Shown here: positions 25,213-33,533 of the stretch, in pieces
How the letters are laid out: the number at the start of each line of letters is the position of its first letter
Numbering within the stretch: position 1 is the stretch's first letter
NCBI RefSeq assembly: GCF_016722895.1
Contig: NZ_JAEQNA010000001.1
Location: 1,426,001-1,490,000 of the forward strand
Source of the DNA: Ramlibacter aurantiacus
Lineage (GTDB): Bacteria; Pseudomonadota; Gammaproteobacteria; Burkholderiales; Burkholderiaceae_C
Direction: 5' to 3'
DNA length: 64,000 bases
Made by a program: the position numbers and the translations under genes
Notes under the pieces: generated by a model
What the model saw: the letters and a program-made list of their open reading frames with translations, nothing else
What the model was told of the DNA's origin: nothing
Databases searched by the model: none

Positions 25213-26850
25213 TCAGAAAGGCAGCGACCGGCCCAGCCGGCTGGCATAGAACGCGTCGAAGAACTCGAGCGCCGGCATGAAGGGCACCGGGCCGGCCTCG
25301 ATGCGCTCGCCCAGCACCATCACCTGGCCACCTCGGCCGCCCTTGAACGCCGGCCACGCCGGCAGTCCGTCGCCGTTGGGATTGCCGCTGCGCGCGAAGT
25401 TGACGAGGTAGCTCGACGCCGCCGCCGCGAGTTGACGGTCCGCCGGCTGGTAGGGCCGCGCGGGTGAACCGCGGTCCAGGTTGTCGTTGAAGTACACCTG
25501 CGCCACCGTGTGGTAGGCGCCGAAGTCCTCCGCGCGCGGCTGCTCGGGAAAGCGCTGGTCGGGGTAGTACGGCGGGCGGCGCGTGAAGAAGTACAGGTAG
25601 GTGGGCGACTGGCCGTGCGCCGCGTGGGCCCTGGCGATCGACCACGGCTGCCACGCGAACTGCCCGTCGCGCAGGGGTGCGAAGGCCATCGCGCGCACGT
25701 CGGCGTCGCCCTGCACGGGGTACACGCGCTTGAACGCATCGGCCATGTCACCGAAGCGGGCCGTGGCGGCCTTCTCGTAGCCGGCCAGGTCGCGTGCGAA
25801 GGGCGGATAGGGCGTGCCCTCGTCGGCGTTCCATCCCAGCAGCAGCGGCACGTCGTTGATGCGCTTGCCGGCGAAGGACTGGTCCAGCGACTCGGGCACC
25901 ACCCAGCCATCGACGATGGGCGCATTGATGGCGCCGGCCACGTTGATCAACTCGTGCGGCAGCCGGGCCCGCAAGGCGGCAAGGTTGGCTCCGCCCAGGT
26001 TCTTCGCGAAGGACAGCCCTGCTGCCTCGGCCTGCTGCAGCGTGGGGTTGGGCCGCTCGGTCGGCATGGTGCCCAGGCTGGACAGCATCATGCGGTGGAA
26101 CAGGCCCTTGGCCAGCGGCGATCCCAGCAGCGCACTGGCCATGCCGGCACCGGCGGACTCGCTGTAGACGGTCACGTTGCCGGGGTCGCCGCCGAAGGCC
26201 GCGGCGTTCGCCTGCACCCACTTGAGCGCGGCGATCGCGTCCTGCAGGGCGTAGTTGCCCGAGGACTTGTCGGGCGACTCGGCGGTGAGCTCGGGGTGCG
26301 CCAGGAAGCCCAGCGGGCCGAGCCGGTAGTTGATGGTCACCACCACCGCGCCCTTGGCCGCCAGCCCGCTGCCGTTGTAGTTGGGCTGCGAGCCCGAGCC
26401 GATCATGTAGCCGCCGCCATGCAGGTACAGCATCACCGGACGCTTGTCGCTGCTGCGCGGCGCGGCGCCGGTCCACACGTTGAGAAACAGGCAGTCCTCG
26501 CTGGTGCCCTCGGAGGTCTGGTACAGGATGGCGCCGATGCGCCCCGGCGGGCGATCGCCCTTGATGCAGGCCGGCGGCATCGATTCGGTGCGACGCACGC
26601 CGGTCCACGCCGTCACCGGCTGCGGCGGCTTCCAGCGCAGCGGGCCGATGGGCGCGGCGGCATACGGGATGCCCTTGAACACGCGCAGGCCGGGTGTGGA
26701 CTCCAGCGCGGCGGAGATCGCGCCGCCGCTGATGGTCACGACATCGCGCGCGGCCACGTAGGTCGCGTCGGCCGCGGCCGCGGTGGCGGTCACGCCCAGC
26801 AGCAGGCCGGTGGCGCAGGCGAATGTCTTGAAGGTGTGGAAGAAAAACAT
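25213..26850 (-). CDS. Type B carboxylesterase, secreted
   Basis: A 545-residue carboxylesterase/para-nitrobenzyl-esterase-like enzyme with a signal peptide (1-27, cleavage near AAA-DAT). FKGIPYAAAPIGPLRWKPPQ, the EDCLFLNVWTG motif, oxyanion hole HGGG (144-147), nucleophile S232 in YSESAGAG and DEGTPYPPF are typical. The elbow reads SESAG rather than GESAG, a mild deviation. The likely catalytic histidine is in FGAYHTVAQVYF. It hydrolyses ester bonds in the periplasm or outside the cell; the substrate is unknown. An upstream in-frame ATG exists at 26958 but precedes the signal peptide by 36 unlikely residues. Confidence 0.9.
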   Translation of the reverse strand: MFFFHTFKTFACATGLLLGVTATAAAADATYVAARDVVTISGGAISAALESTPGLRVFKGIPYAAAPIGPLRWKPPQPVTAWTGVRRTESMPPACIKGDRPPGRIGAILYQTSEGTSEDCLFLNVWTGAAPRSSDKRPVMLYLHGGGYMIGSGSQPNYNGSGLAAKGAVVVTINYRLGPLGFLAHPELTAESPDKSSGNYALQDAIAALKWVQANAAAFGGDPGNVTVYSESAGAGMASALLGSPLAKGLFHRMMLSSLGTMPTERPNPTLQQAEAAGLSFAKNLGGANLAALRARLPHELINVAGAINAPIVDGWVVPESLDQSFAGKRINDVPLLLGWNADEGTPYPPFARDLAGYEKAATARFGDMADAFKRVYPVQGDADVRAMAFAPLRDGQFAWQPWSIARAHAAHGQSPTYLYFFTRRPPYYPDQRFPEQPRAEDFGAYHTVAQVYFNDNLDRGSPARPYQPADRQLAAAASSYLVNFARSGNPNGDGLPAWPAFKGGRGGQVMVLGERIEAGPVPFMPALEFFDAFYASRLGRSLPF

Positions 26851-26905
26851 GTGATCAGCTTTCCATGAGGCGCCGCCCGACCGGTGCGGCGAGGCGAGGC
26901 GAGGC

Positions 26906-26931
26906 GATGCTAGGCAGCGCGGGCTGAAGCG
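26906..26931 (-). promoter_or_regulatory. Shared promoter motif, partial copy C
   Basis: GATGCTAGGCAGCGCGGGCTGAAGC resembles the left half of copy A (GAATTCTAGGCAGCAGAGCTGAAGC) at most positions and lies 56-81 bases upstream of the carboxylesterase. The distal GATGTGCTTC block is not found. GAGGC is repeated three times next to it (26891-26905). Confidence 0.35.
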
Positions 26932-26973
26932 CCAAGACGCTGCAGTCGATAAAGACAATCCATTCGGTGGATA

Positions 26974-27450
26974 TCAGCGGCCACGAAATCGCGGCTCGCG
27001 CCGGTCCAGCCGGGCCCGGATGCCCTCGGTCTTGTCCTCGGTGGAGAACACCGTCTGGAAGGACCGCCGCTCGAAACGCAGCCCGCTTTCCAGGCCGCTG
27101 TTCAGGCCCTCGAGCACCGCCTCCTTGACCAGCTGCAGGGCCAGCGGCGGCAAGGCCGCCAATTCGATCGCGATCGCCAGCGCCCGGGGCTCGACCTGGT
27201 CGTCGTCCAGCATCTCGGTGAGCAGGCCCATCGCCAGGGCAGCCGGGGCACCGAAGGGCTCGCCGCGCAGCAGGATGTTCATCGCGGCGAACTTGCCCAC
27301 CGCCTGCACCAGCCGCTGCGTGGCACCGCCACCCGGCATCAAGCCGACGCGCACCTCGGGCTGGCCGAAGCGCGCGCCGCGTCCCGCCAGCAGGATGTCG
27401 GCATGCATGGCCAGTTCGCAGCCCGCCGGGCCGGCCCCCGGGCCAGCCCA
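26974..27450 (-). pseudogene. Enoyl-CoA hydratase/isomerase, N-terminally truncated
   Basis: The frame encodes the C-terminal half of a crotonase: GCELAMHADILLAG, FGQPEVRVGLMPGGGATQRL and a normal C-terminus ending EPRFRGR. The first roughly 90-100 residues (substrate/oxyanion half) are missing. Reading upstream, homology fades at PWAGPGAGPAGCELA and the frame then runs into the GlcG-like gene. The glutamate matching E144 of crotonase is present (QPEV), but the second (E164, in AME) is asparagine (AMN). It is most likely a remnant left by a deletion that joined it to the 3' end of the upstream gene. An in-frame ATG at 27408 could still give a short product. Confidence 0.75.
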
Positions 27451-27457
27451 CGGTTGC

Positions 27458-27883
27458 TCACCCGCTGACCAGCCCCGCCGCTTCCACCCCGGCCTGGCAG
27501 ATCAGTTCGTCTTCGTCACCGGTACCCCCGCTGGCGCCCACGGCGCCCAGCACGTGGCCCTGCTTGTCCTTGATCACCACCGCGCCGGTCTGCGGCAGGA
27601 ACTTGCCCTCGGCCGTGGCGGCCAGCGACACGAAGAAGTTGGGGTTGTCCTTGGCGCGCTGGCCCAGCACGCGGCTGGAGACGCCCATGCCCACCGCGCC
27701 CCAGGCCTTGGCCCGGGCGATGTCGAAGCGGAACATGCTGGCGCCGTCCTCGCTGGCGAAGGCCTTGAGGTTGCCGGCGGCGTCGAGCACGGCAATGCCC
27801 ATGGGCTTGTAGCCGTTCTCGCGGGCCTTGGCCACGGCGGTGGTGATGATCTGGTTGGCTTGCTGCAGCGTGAGGCTTTGCAT
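27458..27883 (-). CDS. GlcG/HbpS-family (DUF336) protein
   Basis: A 141-residue GlcG/HbpS-like protein: MQSLTLQQANQIITTAVAKA, GIAVLDAAGNLKAF, GASMFRFDIARAKAWGAVGMG and GAVGASGGTGDEDELICQAG are the family blocks. The members bind heme or small cofactors or simply accompany oxidoreductase operons; no biochemical role is fixed. AAGGAG stands nine bases before the ATG. It follows the ALDH gene by 25 bases and belongs to that operon. Confidence 0.85.
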   Translation of the reverse strand: MQSLTLQQANQIITTAVAKARENGYKPMGIAVLDAAGNLKAFASEDGASMFRFDIARAKAWGAVGMGVSSRVLGQRAKDNPNFFVSLAATAEGKFLPQTGAVVIKDKQGHVLGAVGASGGTGDEDELICQAGVEAAGLVSG

Positions 27884-27908
27884 CAGGTCGGGCTCCTTGT
27901 AATGGATT

Positions 27909-29363
27909 TCAGAACGGATAGTGGCGCGGCTGGGTCTGCAGGGTGATCCAGCGCAGTTCGGTGAACGCGTCCACGCCGGCGCGCCCGCCGAATCGACCAT
28001 ACCCCGACTCCTTGACGCCGCCGAACGGCATCTGCGCCTCGTCGTGCACCGTGGGGCCGTTGACGTGGCAGATGCCCGATTCGATGCGGCGGGCCACCTC
28101 GAAGGCCGAGGCCAAGTCGCGGCTGAACACCGCCGAGGACAGGCCGTAGGGGTTGTCGTTGGCGCAGGTGATCGCCTCTTCCACGCCCTTGACGCGCACC
28201 ACCGGCTTCACCGGGCCGAAGCTCTCTTCATGGTAGATGCGCATGTCGGCGGTGACGTGGTCGAGCACCGTGGCGGGCATGAGGGTGTTCTCGGCCTTGC
28301 CGCCGCACACCAGCTTGGCGCCCTTGGCCAGCGCGTCGTCGATCAACTCGTTGCAGCGGTCCACGGTGCCGCGGTCGATCACCGAACCCAGCACCACGGG
28401 CACCCCCTTGCGCGGATCGCCCAGCGGAAGCGCCTTGGCGCGCTCGGCCAGGCGCGCGACGAATTCGTCGGCGATGGCCTCGTCGACCACGATGCGCTCG
28501 GTGGACATGCAGATCTGGCCCGAGTTGGCGAAGGCGCCGAAGATGGTGGCGTTGACCGCCTGCTCGAGGTCGGCGTCGGCCAGCACCAGCAGCGGCGCCT
28601 TGCCGCCGAGTTCGAGCACGGCCGGCTTGAGGTACTTGGCGCAGGTCTGCGCGATCAGCTTGCCCACGCGGGTGGAGCCGGTGAAGTTGACGCGGCGCAC
28701 CGCGGGCATGGCCACCATGGCCTCGACCACCTGGCCGGCGTCGTCGGGCGCGTTGGTCACGAAGTTGACCACCCCCGGGGGCAGGCCCGCGTCCTGCATG
28801 GCCTCGATGATCAGGCCGTGGGTGGCGGGGCACAGCTCGGAGCCCTTCAGGATCACGGTGTTGCCGCAGGCCAGCGGCGTGGCGATGGCGCGCACGCCCA
28901 GGATGATGGGCGCATTCCAGGGCGCGATGCCGACCACCACGCCGGCCGGCAAGCGCAGGCCCATCGCCAGGCTGCCGGGGGTGTCCGAAGGGATCACCTC
29001 GCCACTGATCTGCGTGGTGAGGGATGCCGCCTCCTGCAGCATGCCGGCGGCCAGGTGCACATTGAAGCCGGCCCAGGCGCCGGAGGCGCCGGTCTCGGCG
29101 GCCACGGCCTCGATGAACCGGGGCGTCTTGGCCTCGAGTGCGGCGGCCGCCTTGAGCAGCAGGCCCCGGCGCTCGCCCGGACCCATGGCCGCCCAGGCCG
29201 GGAAGGCCTTCGCCGCGGCTTCGACCGCGCGCTGCGCATCGCGCACGCTGGCCGCCGGAGCGCGCGTGGCGACCTGGCCGTCGAGCGGGTTGCGGCGCTC
29301 GAAGGTGGCGCCCGATTCGCTGGCGGTCTGCTCACCGCCGATCAGCATCTTGATGTCTTGCAT
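27909..29363 (-). CDS. Aromatic aldehyde dehydrogenase (vanillin/benzaldehyde/salicylaldehyde type)
   Basis: A 484-residue ALDH. PWNAPIILGVRAIATPLACGN, KGSE, FTGSTRVGKLIA, LELGGKAPLLVL (general base), the FANSGQICMSTER cysteine and EESFGPVKPV are complete. The SGQICMSTER active-site segment and HVNGPTVHDEAQMPFGGVKESGYGRFG near the end are typical of vanillin, salicylaldehyde and benzaldehyde dehydrogenases. It oxidises an aromatic aldehyde to its acid. The ThDP enzyme immediately upstream could produce such an aldehyde by decarboxylating a 2-oxo acid, which would give a short oxo-acid to carboxylic-acid pathway. This is inferred from order, not shown. Confidence 0.9.
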   Translation of the reverse strand: MQDIKMLIGGEQTASESGATFERRNPLDGQVATRAPAASVRDAQRAVEAAAKAFPAWAAMGPGERRGLLLKAAAALEAKTPRFIEAVAAETGASGAWAGFNVHLAAGMLQEAASLTTQISGEVIPSDTPGSLAMGLRLPAGVVVGIAPWNAPIILGVRAIATPLACGNTVILKGSELCPATHGLIIEAMQDAGLPPGVVNFVTNAPDDAGQVVEAMVAMPAVRRVNFTGSTRVGKLIAQTCAKYLKPAVLELGGKAPLLVLADADLEQAVNATIFGAFANSGQICMSTERIVVDEAIADEFVARLAERAKALPLGDPRKGVPVVLGSVIDRGTVDRCNELIDDALAKGAKLVCGGKAENTLMPATVLDHVTADMRIYHEESFGPVKPVVRVKGVEEAITCANDNPYGLSSAVFSRDLASAFEVARRIESGICHVNGPTVHDEAQMPFGGVKESGYGRFGGRAGVDAFTELRWITLQTQPRHYPF

Positions 29364-29418
29364 GGTGTGTCTCTCTGTCGCTCGTGGAAACCCGTTGAAG
29401 AAACCGACGCCGGACCCG

Positions 29419-31149
29419 TCACGACGATCGAACGCGGGTCAGCGCATCGAAGCCGAAGCGGTTCATGGCGCCGAACATCGGCATGGCCGGATGCGGCACG
29501 AAACGCGTGCGGCAATCGAGCACCGCAGGCAGCCCCGACGCGAGCGCGCGGGCGATCGCGGGGCCCACCTGCTCCACCTCGGTGACCACCTCGCCGTGGC
29601 AGCCGAAGCCGCGCGCGATGGCCGCGTAGTCGGTGCCGTCCAGGCGGCTGCCCAGCTCGAAGTCCATGCCGTGGCGCTGGCCGAACTGGATGACGCCCCA
29701 GCTGGCGTTGTTGTGCACGATGCTGAGCACCGGCAGCCGGTAGCGGCGTGCGGTGTCCAGCTCGGCCAGGGTGAAGCCGAAGGAGCCGTCACCGGTGATC
29801 TGCACCACGGGCCGATCCGGGTGCGCCGCCTGCAGCGCCATCGCGTACGGCAGGCCGAAGCCCAGGTGGCTCATGCCCGGTTCGTGAAAGCGCGTACGCA
29901 CGTCCGGCACCGGGGTGAAGTCGTTGCTCCAGAAGCTGGTGTGGGCCCCGTCGTAGACGGCCAGCGCATCGGCCGGCAGCGCCATCGCGATGGCCTGGGC
30001 CAGCGCGGCCGGATGCATCACCTCACCGCGCTCGGCGGCCATGGCAGCCAGCTTGGCCTCGTGCGCGGCGCGCACGGAACGCGCCGCCTGCAGCCACCCG
30101 CCATCGACCTGCGCGCCGAGCTGCTCGCCGCCGGCGGCCAGCAGGTCGTCGAGCGCGGCACGTGCGTCGGCCTGCATCGCCACCTCGTGCACCACGGGCT
30201 GGCCCAGCGCACCGGGGTCGGTGTTGATGCTGATGGTGCGGTGGCCGCGGCGGGCGAACGGGCCCTGCTCGTCCCACATCCAGGACGACCAGCGGCAGCC
30301 CAGGCTGACGATGACGTCGGCCTGCTCGAAGGCGCTGCGCACGGCCTCGCCGGAGATGATGCCGGCCTGTCCGATGAAGTGCGGGCTGTGGCTGGGCACC
30401 ACGCCCAGGCCCATCTGGGTCAGCACCACGGGCGCGCGCAGGCGACGGGCCAGTTCGCGCACGCGGTCCTGCGCCCCGCTGGCCACCACGCCGCCACCGG
30501 CCACCACCACCGGCCGCCGCGCCTGGCGCAGCAGCGCGATGGCGTCGGCCACGGCGTCGGCGTCGGGGCGCACGCGGCCCATGGCGCGGTAGCGCGCGGG
30601 CGGCAGGTCGAACTCGTCGTCGGCGAACTCGACGGCCTGCACCAGCACGTCGTTCGGGATGTCTAGGTGCACCGGCCCGCGCCGGCCCGACAGCGCCTCG
30701 CGGAAGGCGCGGCGCACCAGCTCCGGCAGCCGCCGCGCGTCCTGCACCACGACGTTCCATTGGGTGACGGCGCGGGTCACCGAGACGGTGTCCAGGTCCA
30801 TGAACATGCCGCTGTGCGGGTAGCAGGCGGCGCGGTGCTGATTGGTGGTGATGGCGATCAGCGGCAGGTTGTTGCCCCAGGCCGTGCCCAGGCCCGAGGC
30901 CAGGTTGAGCCCGCCCGGCCCCATCTCGGCCACGGCCACGGCCACCCGTCCCGTGCCCAGGTGGCAGGCCGCGGCCATCATGGGCGCCACGGCTTCGTGC
31001 CGCACGCCGATGAAGCGCATCTCGGGCTGTTGCGAAACCGCGTGCAGGATCGGTCCGAGCTTGCCGCCGACCAGTCCGTAGACCTCGCGCACATCCTCCG
31101 CGCGCAGCAGGCGGACCAGCGCCTGTGCTCCGGTCAGTTGGATTGGCAT
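29419..31149 (-). CDS. Thiamine-diphosphate-dependent enzyme (acetolactate synthase/benzoylformate decarboxylase superfamily)
   Basis: A 576-residue three-domain ThDP enzyme. E52 in GVRHEAVAPM activates the cofactor; PVHLDIPNDVL closes the Pyr domain; the central domain has RRPVVVAGGGV; the PP domain has the metal motif GDGSFGFTLAELDTARR...SIVHNN. The family includes acetolactate synthase, benzoylformate decarboxylase and related lyases. The position of H70 in benzoylformate decarboxylase (NLHS) reads AEMG here, so that exact activity is doubtful. It lies between an aromatic ALDH and a Bug transport protein on the same strand, which suggests work on an imported 2-oxo acid. Confidence 0.88.
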   Translation of the reverse strand: MPIQLTGAQALVRLLRAEDVREVYGLVGGKLGPILHAVSQQPEMRFIGVRHEAVAPMMAAACHLGTGRVAVAVAEMGPGGLNLASGLGTAWGNNLPLIAITTNQHRAACYPHSGMFMDLDTVSVTRAVTQWNVVVQDARRLPELVRRAFREALSGRRGPVHLDIPNDVLVQAVEFADDEFDLPPARYRAMGRVRPDADAVADAIALLRQARRPVVVAGGGVVASGAQDRVRELARRLRAPVVLTQMGLGVVPSHSPHFIGQAGIISGEAVRSAFEQADVIVSLGCRWSSWMWDEQGPFARRGHRTISINTDPGALGQPVVHEVAMQADARAALDDLLAAGGEQLGAQVDGGWLQAARSVRAAHEAKLAAMAAERGEVMHPAALAQAIAMALPADALAVYDGAHTSFWSNDFTPVPDVRTRFHEPGMSHLGFGLPYAMALQAAHPDRPVVQITGDGSFGFTLAELDTARRYRLPVLSIVHNNASWGVIQFGQRHGMDFELGSRLDGTDYAAIARGFGCHGEVVTEVEQVGPAIARALASGLPAVLDCRTRFVPHPAMPMFGAMNRFGFDALTRVRSS

Positions 31150-31218
31150 CTCAGGTCTCCCATTTCTTGCGTCGAGGGCTGCAATGAAGCGGCCTCATCA
31201 GGCTGCGCGCAGCGCAGA

Positions 31219-31312
31219 CCGTTCCAGTGGCTACCGCGGAACCGGCTTTGCCGGGCCGCTGGTTGCGCCGCCCTGGGGGGAGGCGGCGAAGCCGCTTCGG
31301 GGGGGGTCATCA
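31219..31312 (-). repeat. Stop-codon-anchored dispersed repeat, full copy
   Basis: On the minus strand it starts with the TGA of the Bug gene (TGACCCCCCCCGAAGCGG), continues with a CTTCGCCGCCTCCCCCC arm and then GGCCCGGCAAAGCCGGTTCC, ending CCACTGGAAC. The 20-base central block is identical to the copy at 41881-41970. It contains several GC-rich inverted repeats and could form a compound hairpin in the 3' UTR. Confidence 0.75.
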
Positions 31313-32287
31313 TTCCTCTGCGGAGAAGCCGGTGGCCTTCACGAGCGGCACCCATTTGGCCAGATCGGCACGGACGAGCGCGGCGAAGTCCTCGGGCGAA
31401 CGCCAGCTCGGCACCAGGCCGGCCTTGGTCAGCGAGGCCTGGTAGTCGGGCTGCTGCAGGCCTTCGCGCACCAGCGAGGCCAGCCGCTGCACCTGGTCCT
31501 GCGGGGTGCGCGCCGGCACGAACCAGCCGAGCCACTCGGTCACGGCGATGTCCTTGAAACCCTGCTCCACCAGCGTGGGCACCTGCGGCAGGAAGGGCGA
31601 GCGCTCGGCGCTGCTCACGCCGAGCGAGCGCAGGCGGCCGGCGGCCACGTGGGGCAGCACCTCGGCCATCACGCCCACGGTGATGGGGATCTGTCCGCCC
31701 ACCACATCGCTCATCATGGGCGCGCCGCCCTTGTAGGGCACGGCCTGCAACTCGACGCCGGCCGCGCGCGACAACAGCATGCCGACGAAGTGCGAGGACG
31801 AGCCCGCCGCCGGCACGCCGTAGCTGGCCTGGCGAGGGTTGGCCTTGGCCCAGGCCATGAAGTCGGCGATGGTGCGCACGTTGGCCGGCACGGCCGGGCC
31901 CGCGGTCACCGACAGCGAGTAGCTGGCCGGCGTGGTGACGGGAACGAAATCGGCCAGGGTGTCGTAGTTGAGCTTCTTGTAGATGTGCGGGTACAGCACC
32001 ATCGGCGAGCTCGGGATCTGCAGGACCGTGAGGCCATCGGGGGCGGCGCGCTTGACGTGCTCGATGGCGATGCGGCCACCGGCGCCCACCTTGGACTCGA
32101 CCAGCACGTTGCTGGCGTACTTGCCGCGCAGGCGCTCGGCCATCGGACGCGAGACCTGGTCGCCCATGCCGCCGGCCGGGAAGCCGGAAATGATGAAGGC
32201 GTTGCCGGCGATCTGGGCCGCGGCGGTGCGGCTGAAGCCGAGGGCCGACAAGGCGGCGGTGGTGGCGAGGAAATGTCTCCGGTCCAT
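31310..32287 (-). CDS. Bug/TctC-family periplasmic binding protein
   Basis: A 325-residue tripartite-tricarboxylate-type receptor. The N-terminus MDRRHFLATTAALSALGFSR with AAA before the mature part looks like a twin-arginine signal. The mature fold shows FIISGFPAGGMGDQVSRPMAERL, VESKVGAGGRIAIEHV, the PYKGGAPMMSDVVGGQIPI pocket and VSSAERSPFLPQVPTLVEQGF, all Bug hallmarks. Bugs bind carboxylates and aromatic acids. There are no TctA/TctB membrane genes here, which is usual for the expanded Bug families of Burkholderiales. AGGAG precedes the ATG. It heads the minus-strand unit with the ThDP enzyme and ALDH. Confidence 0.92.
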   Translation of the reverse strand: MDRRHFLATTAALSALGFSRTAAAQIAGNAFIISGFPAGGMGDQVSRPMAERLRGKYASNVLVESKVGAGGRIAIEHVKRAAPDGLTVLQIPSSPMVLYPHIYKKLNYDTLADFVPVTTPASYSLSVTAGPAVPANVRTIADFMAWAKANPRQASYGVPAAGSSSHFVGMLLSRAAGVELQAVPYKGGAPMMSDVVGGQIPITVGVMAEVLPHVAAGRLRSLGVSSAERSPFLPQVPTLVEQGFKDIAVTEWLGWFVPARTPQDQVQRLASLVREGLQQPDYQASLTKAGLVPSWRSPEDFAALVRADLAKWVPLVKATGFSAEE

Positions 32288-32329
32288 CGTTGTCTCCTGG
32301 AAAGGGGGCGGGGCAGTGAAGGTGCGAAT

Positions 32330-32346
32330 GGTGCCGATCCGGCACC
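32330..32346. promoter_or_regulatory. 17-bp palindrome between Bug and AraC genes
   Basis: GGTGCCG-ATC-CGGCACC is a perfect inverted repeat 43 bases upstream of the Bug gene start and just before the divergent AraC gene. A GGTGC half is repeated 10 bases to its left. It is a plausible operator for the AraC regulator or for another factor. Confidence 0.5.
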
Positions 32347-32355
32347 CCGGCCGCC

Positions 32356-33303
32356 ATGGACGAATCGGCCGACAACAGGTACTTTTCCGGCCTTGATCAC
32401 CATCTGCCCATGAAAACCCCCGAAAGCCCCCTGCTGCTCGTCCCGTTTCGAGAGGTGCGCCATTTCCAGCCGGACGATTGCCTGCACTACGAACCCATCT
32501 CGATTCGCGCCCACGAGCTGGACTGGACGATTCCGGCACACCGGCACGAGGGTTTGCACCAGTTCCAGTACCTGGAAAAAGGGAGGATTTCCGGCACGAT
32601 CGACGGCCGCCCCTTCGAGGTCCGGGCGCCGGCCCTGATCATGCTGGCGCCCGGCTCGGTGCACGGCTTCAGCTACACGCCCCATGCGGTGGGGCACCAG
32701 GTCACCATCCCATCGGCCACGCTGCGCCAATTGCTGGGCGGCTCGCAGCTGGTCGACTCGGAACTCGGCGCCTCTTTCGTCGTTCCCCCCGGCCGAGACG
32801 CCGAGCCCGAGTGGAAGTCGCTGTTCCAGCGCATCGCCGCCGAGTTCCAGGCCCAGCACGCCGGCCGCGCCCACGCCCTGCTGGCCAGCGCCACGCTGCT
32901 GGCGGTGGAGTACCTGCGGCGGCGGGGCGAGCTGGTGTCGCAAGAGCGCCGTCCCGGGGCGCGCGACACGCTGGTGCAGCGTTACCAGTCGCTGCTGGAA
33001 CAGCACTACCGCGAACACCACCCGCTCGCCTGGTATGCCGAGCAGCTGGGCGTGACCGCCGACCACCTGAGCCGCACCTGCCGCGCGGTCTGCGGGCTGT
33101 CGGCGCAGCAGGTGCTGCACGACCGGCTGATGCTCGAGGCGCGCCGCCTGCTGGCCTACACGCCCATGCCGGTGGCACGGGTGGCCGAGCACCTGGGCTA
33201 CGCCGACACCGCCTACTTCAGCAAGTTCTTCGCCCGCAGCGTGGGCCAGACACCCTCGCAGTACCGCGGGGCGGTGGCCAAGGGCGTGCGGCAGGACGCC
33301 TGA
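32356..33303 (+). CDS. AraC-family transcription regulator (PobR/HpaA-like)
   Basis: A 315-residue regulator with an N-terminal cupin sensor (about 50-130; IPAHRHEGLHQFQYLEKG and IMLAPGSVHGFSYTP) and a C-terminal double HTH (about 205-305; HPLAWYAEQLGVTADHLSRTCRAVCG and RVAEHLGYADTAYFSKFFARSVGQTPSQYR). The linker resembles that of PobR/HpaA, which respond to hydroxylated aromatic acids. It is divergent from the Bug-ThDP-ALDH unit and is its likely regulator. The ATG at 32356 lies immediately after the palindrome; an alternative start MKTPESPL at 32410 would leave a more normal 122-base promoter gap. Confidence 0.88.
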   Translation: MDESADNRYFSGLDHHLPMKTPESPLLLVPFREVRHFQPDDCLHYEPISIRAHELDWTIPAHRHEGLHQFQYLEKGRISGTIDGRPFEVRAPALIMLAPGSVHGFSYTPHAVGHQVTIPSATLRQLLGGSQLVDSELGASFVVPPGRDAEPEWKSLFQRIAAEFQAQHAGRAHALLASATLLAVEYLRRRGELVSQERRPGARDTLVQRYQSLLEQHYREHHPLAWYAEQLGVTADHLSRTCRAVCGLSAQQVLHDRLMLEARRLLAYTPMPVARVAEHLGYADTAYFSKFFARSVGQTPSQYRGAVAKGVRQDA

Positions 33304-33533
33304 CCAGCGCCTGCCGAGGGGCGTGCTGTCATCCGTTCCGGGGACAGCGCCGGGTCCCCGCGTTCCTGGACTCCACTGCGCCGGTCGCCTCCCGCATCGG
33401 TGCCGACTTACCGCCAGCGCGGCCTACCGCAGGGCCGACGTGCCGAAGGCGATGCAGCTGGCGGCACGGGCCAGGCATTGTCCGGCTACACCACGCATAA
33501 ACTAAGCGTTCTTAGTATTTTCCGGGAACACCG
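33304..33533. other. Intergenic region upstream of the second Bug gene
   Basis: About 230 bases. The only clear signal is the palindrome at 33501-33516, which overlaps a TAGTAT that could be a -10 box (33513-33518). No matching -35 box is evident. The 5' part shows nothing recognisable. Confidence 0.4.
33501..33516. promoter_or_regulatory. Operator-like palindrome before the second Bug gene
   Basis: ACTAAG-CGTT-CTTAGT, a perfect 6-bp inverted repeat 18 bases before the start codon and overlapping a possible -10 TAGTAT. Its place suits a repressor that blocks transcription. No TetR, MarR or GntR gene adjoins it. Confidence 0.5.

Noticed and set aside
29419..31149. Anabolic acetolactate synthase (ilvB)
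   Set aside because: No small regulatory subunit or ilvC follows, and the context is aromatic ALDH and a Bug receptor.
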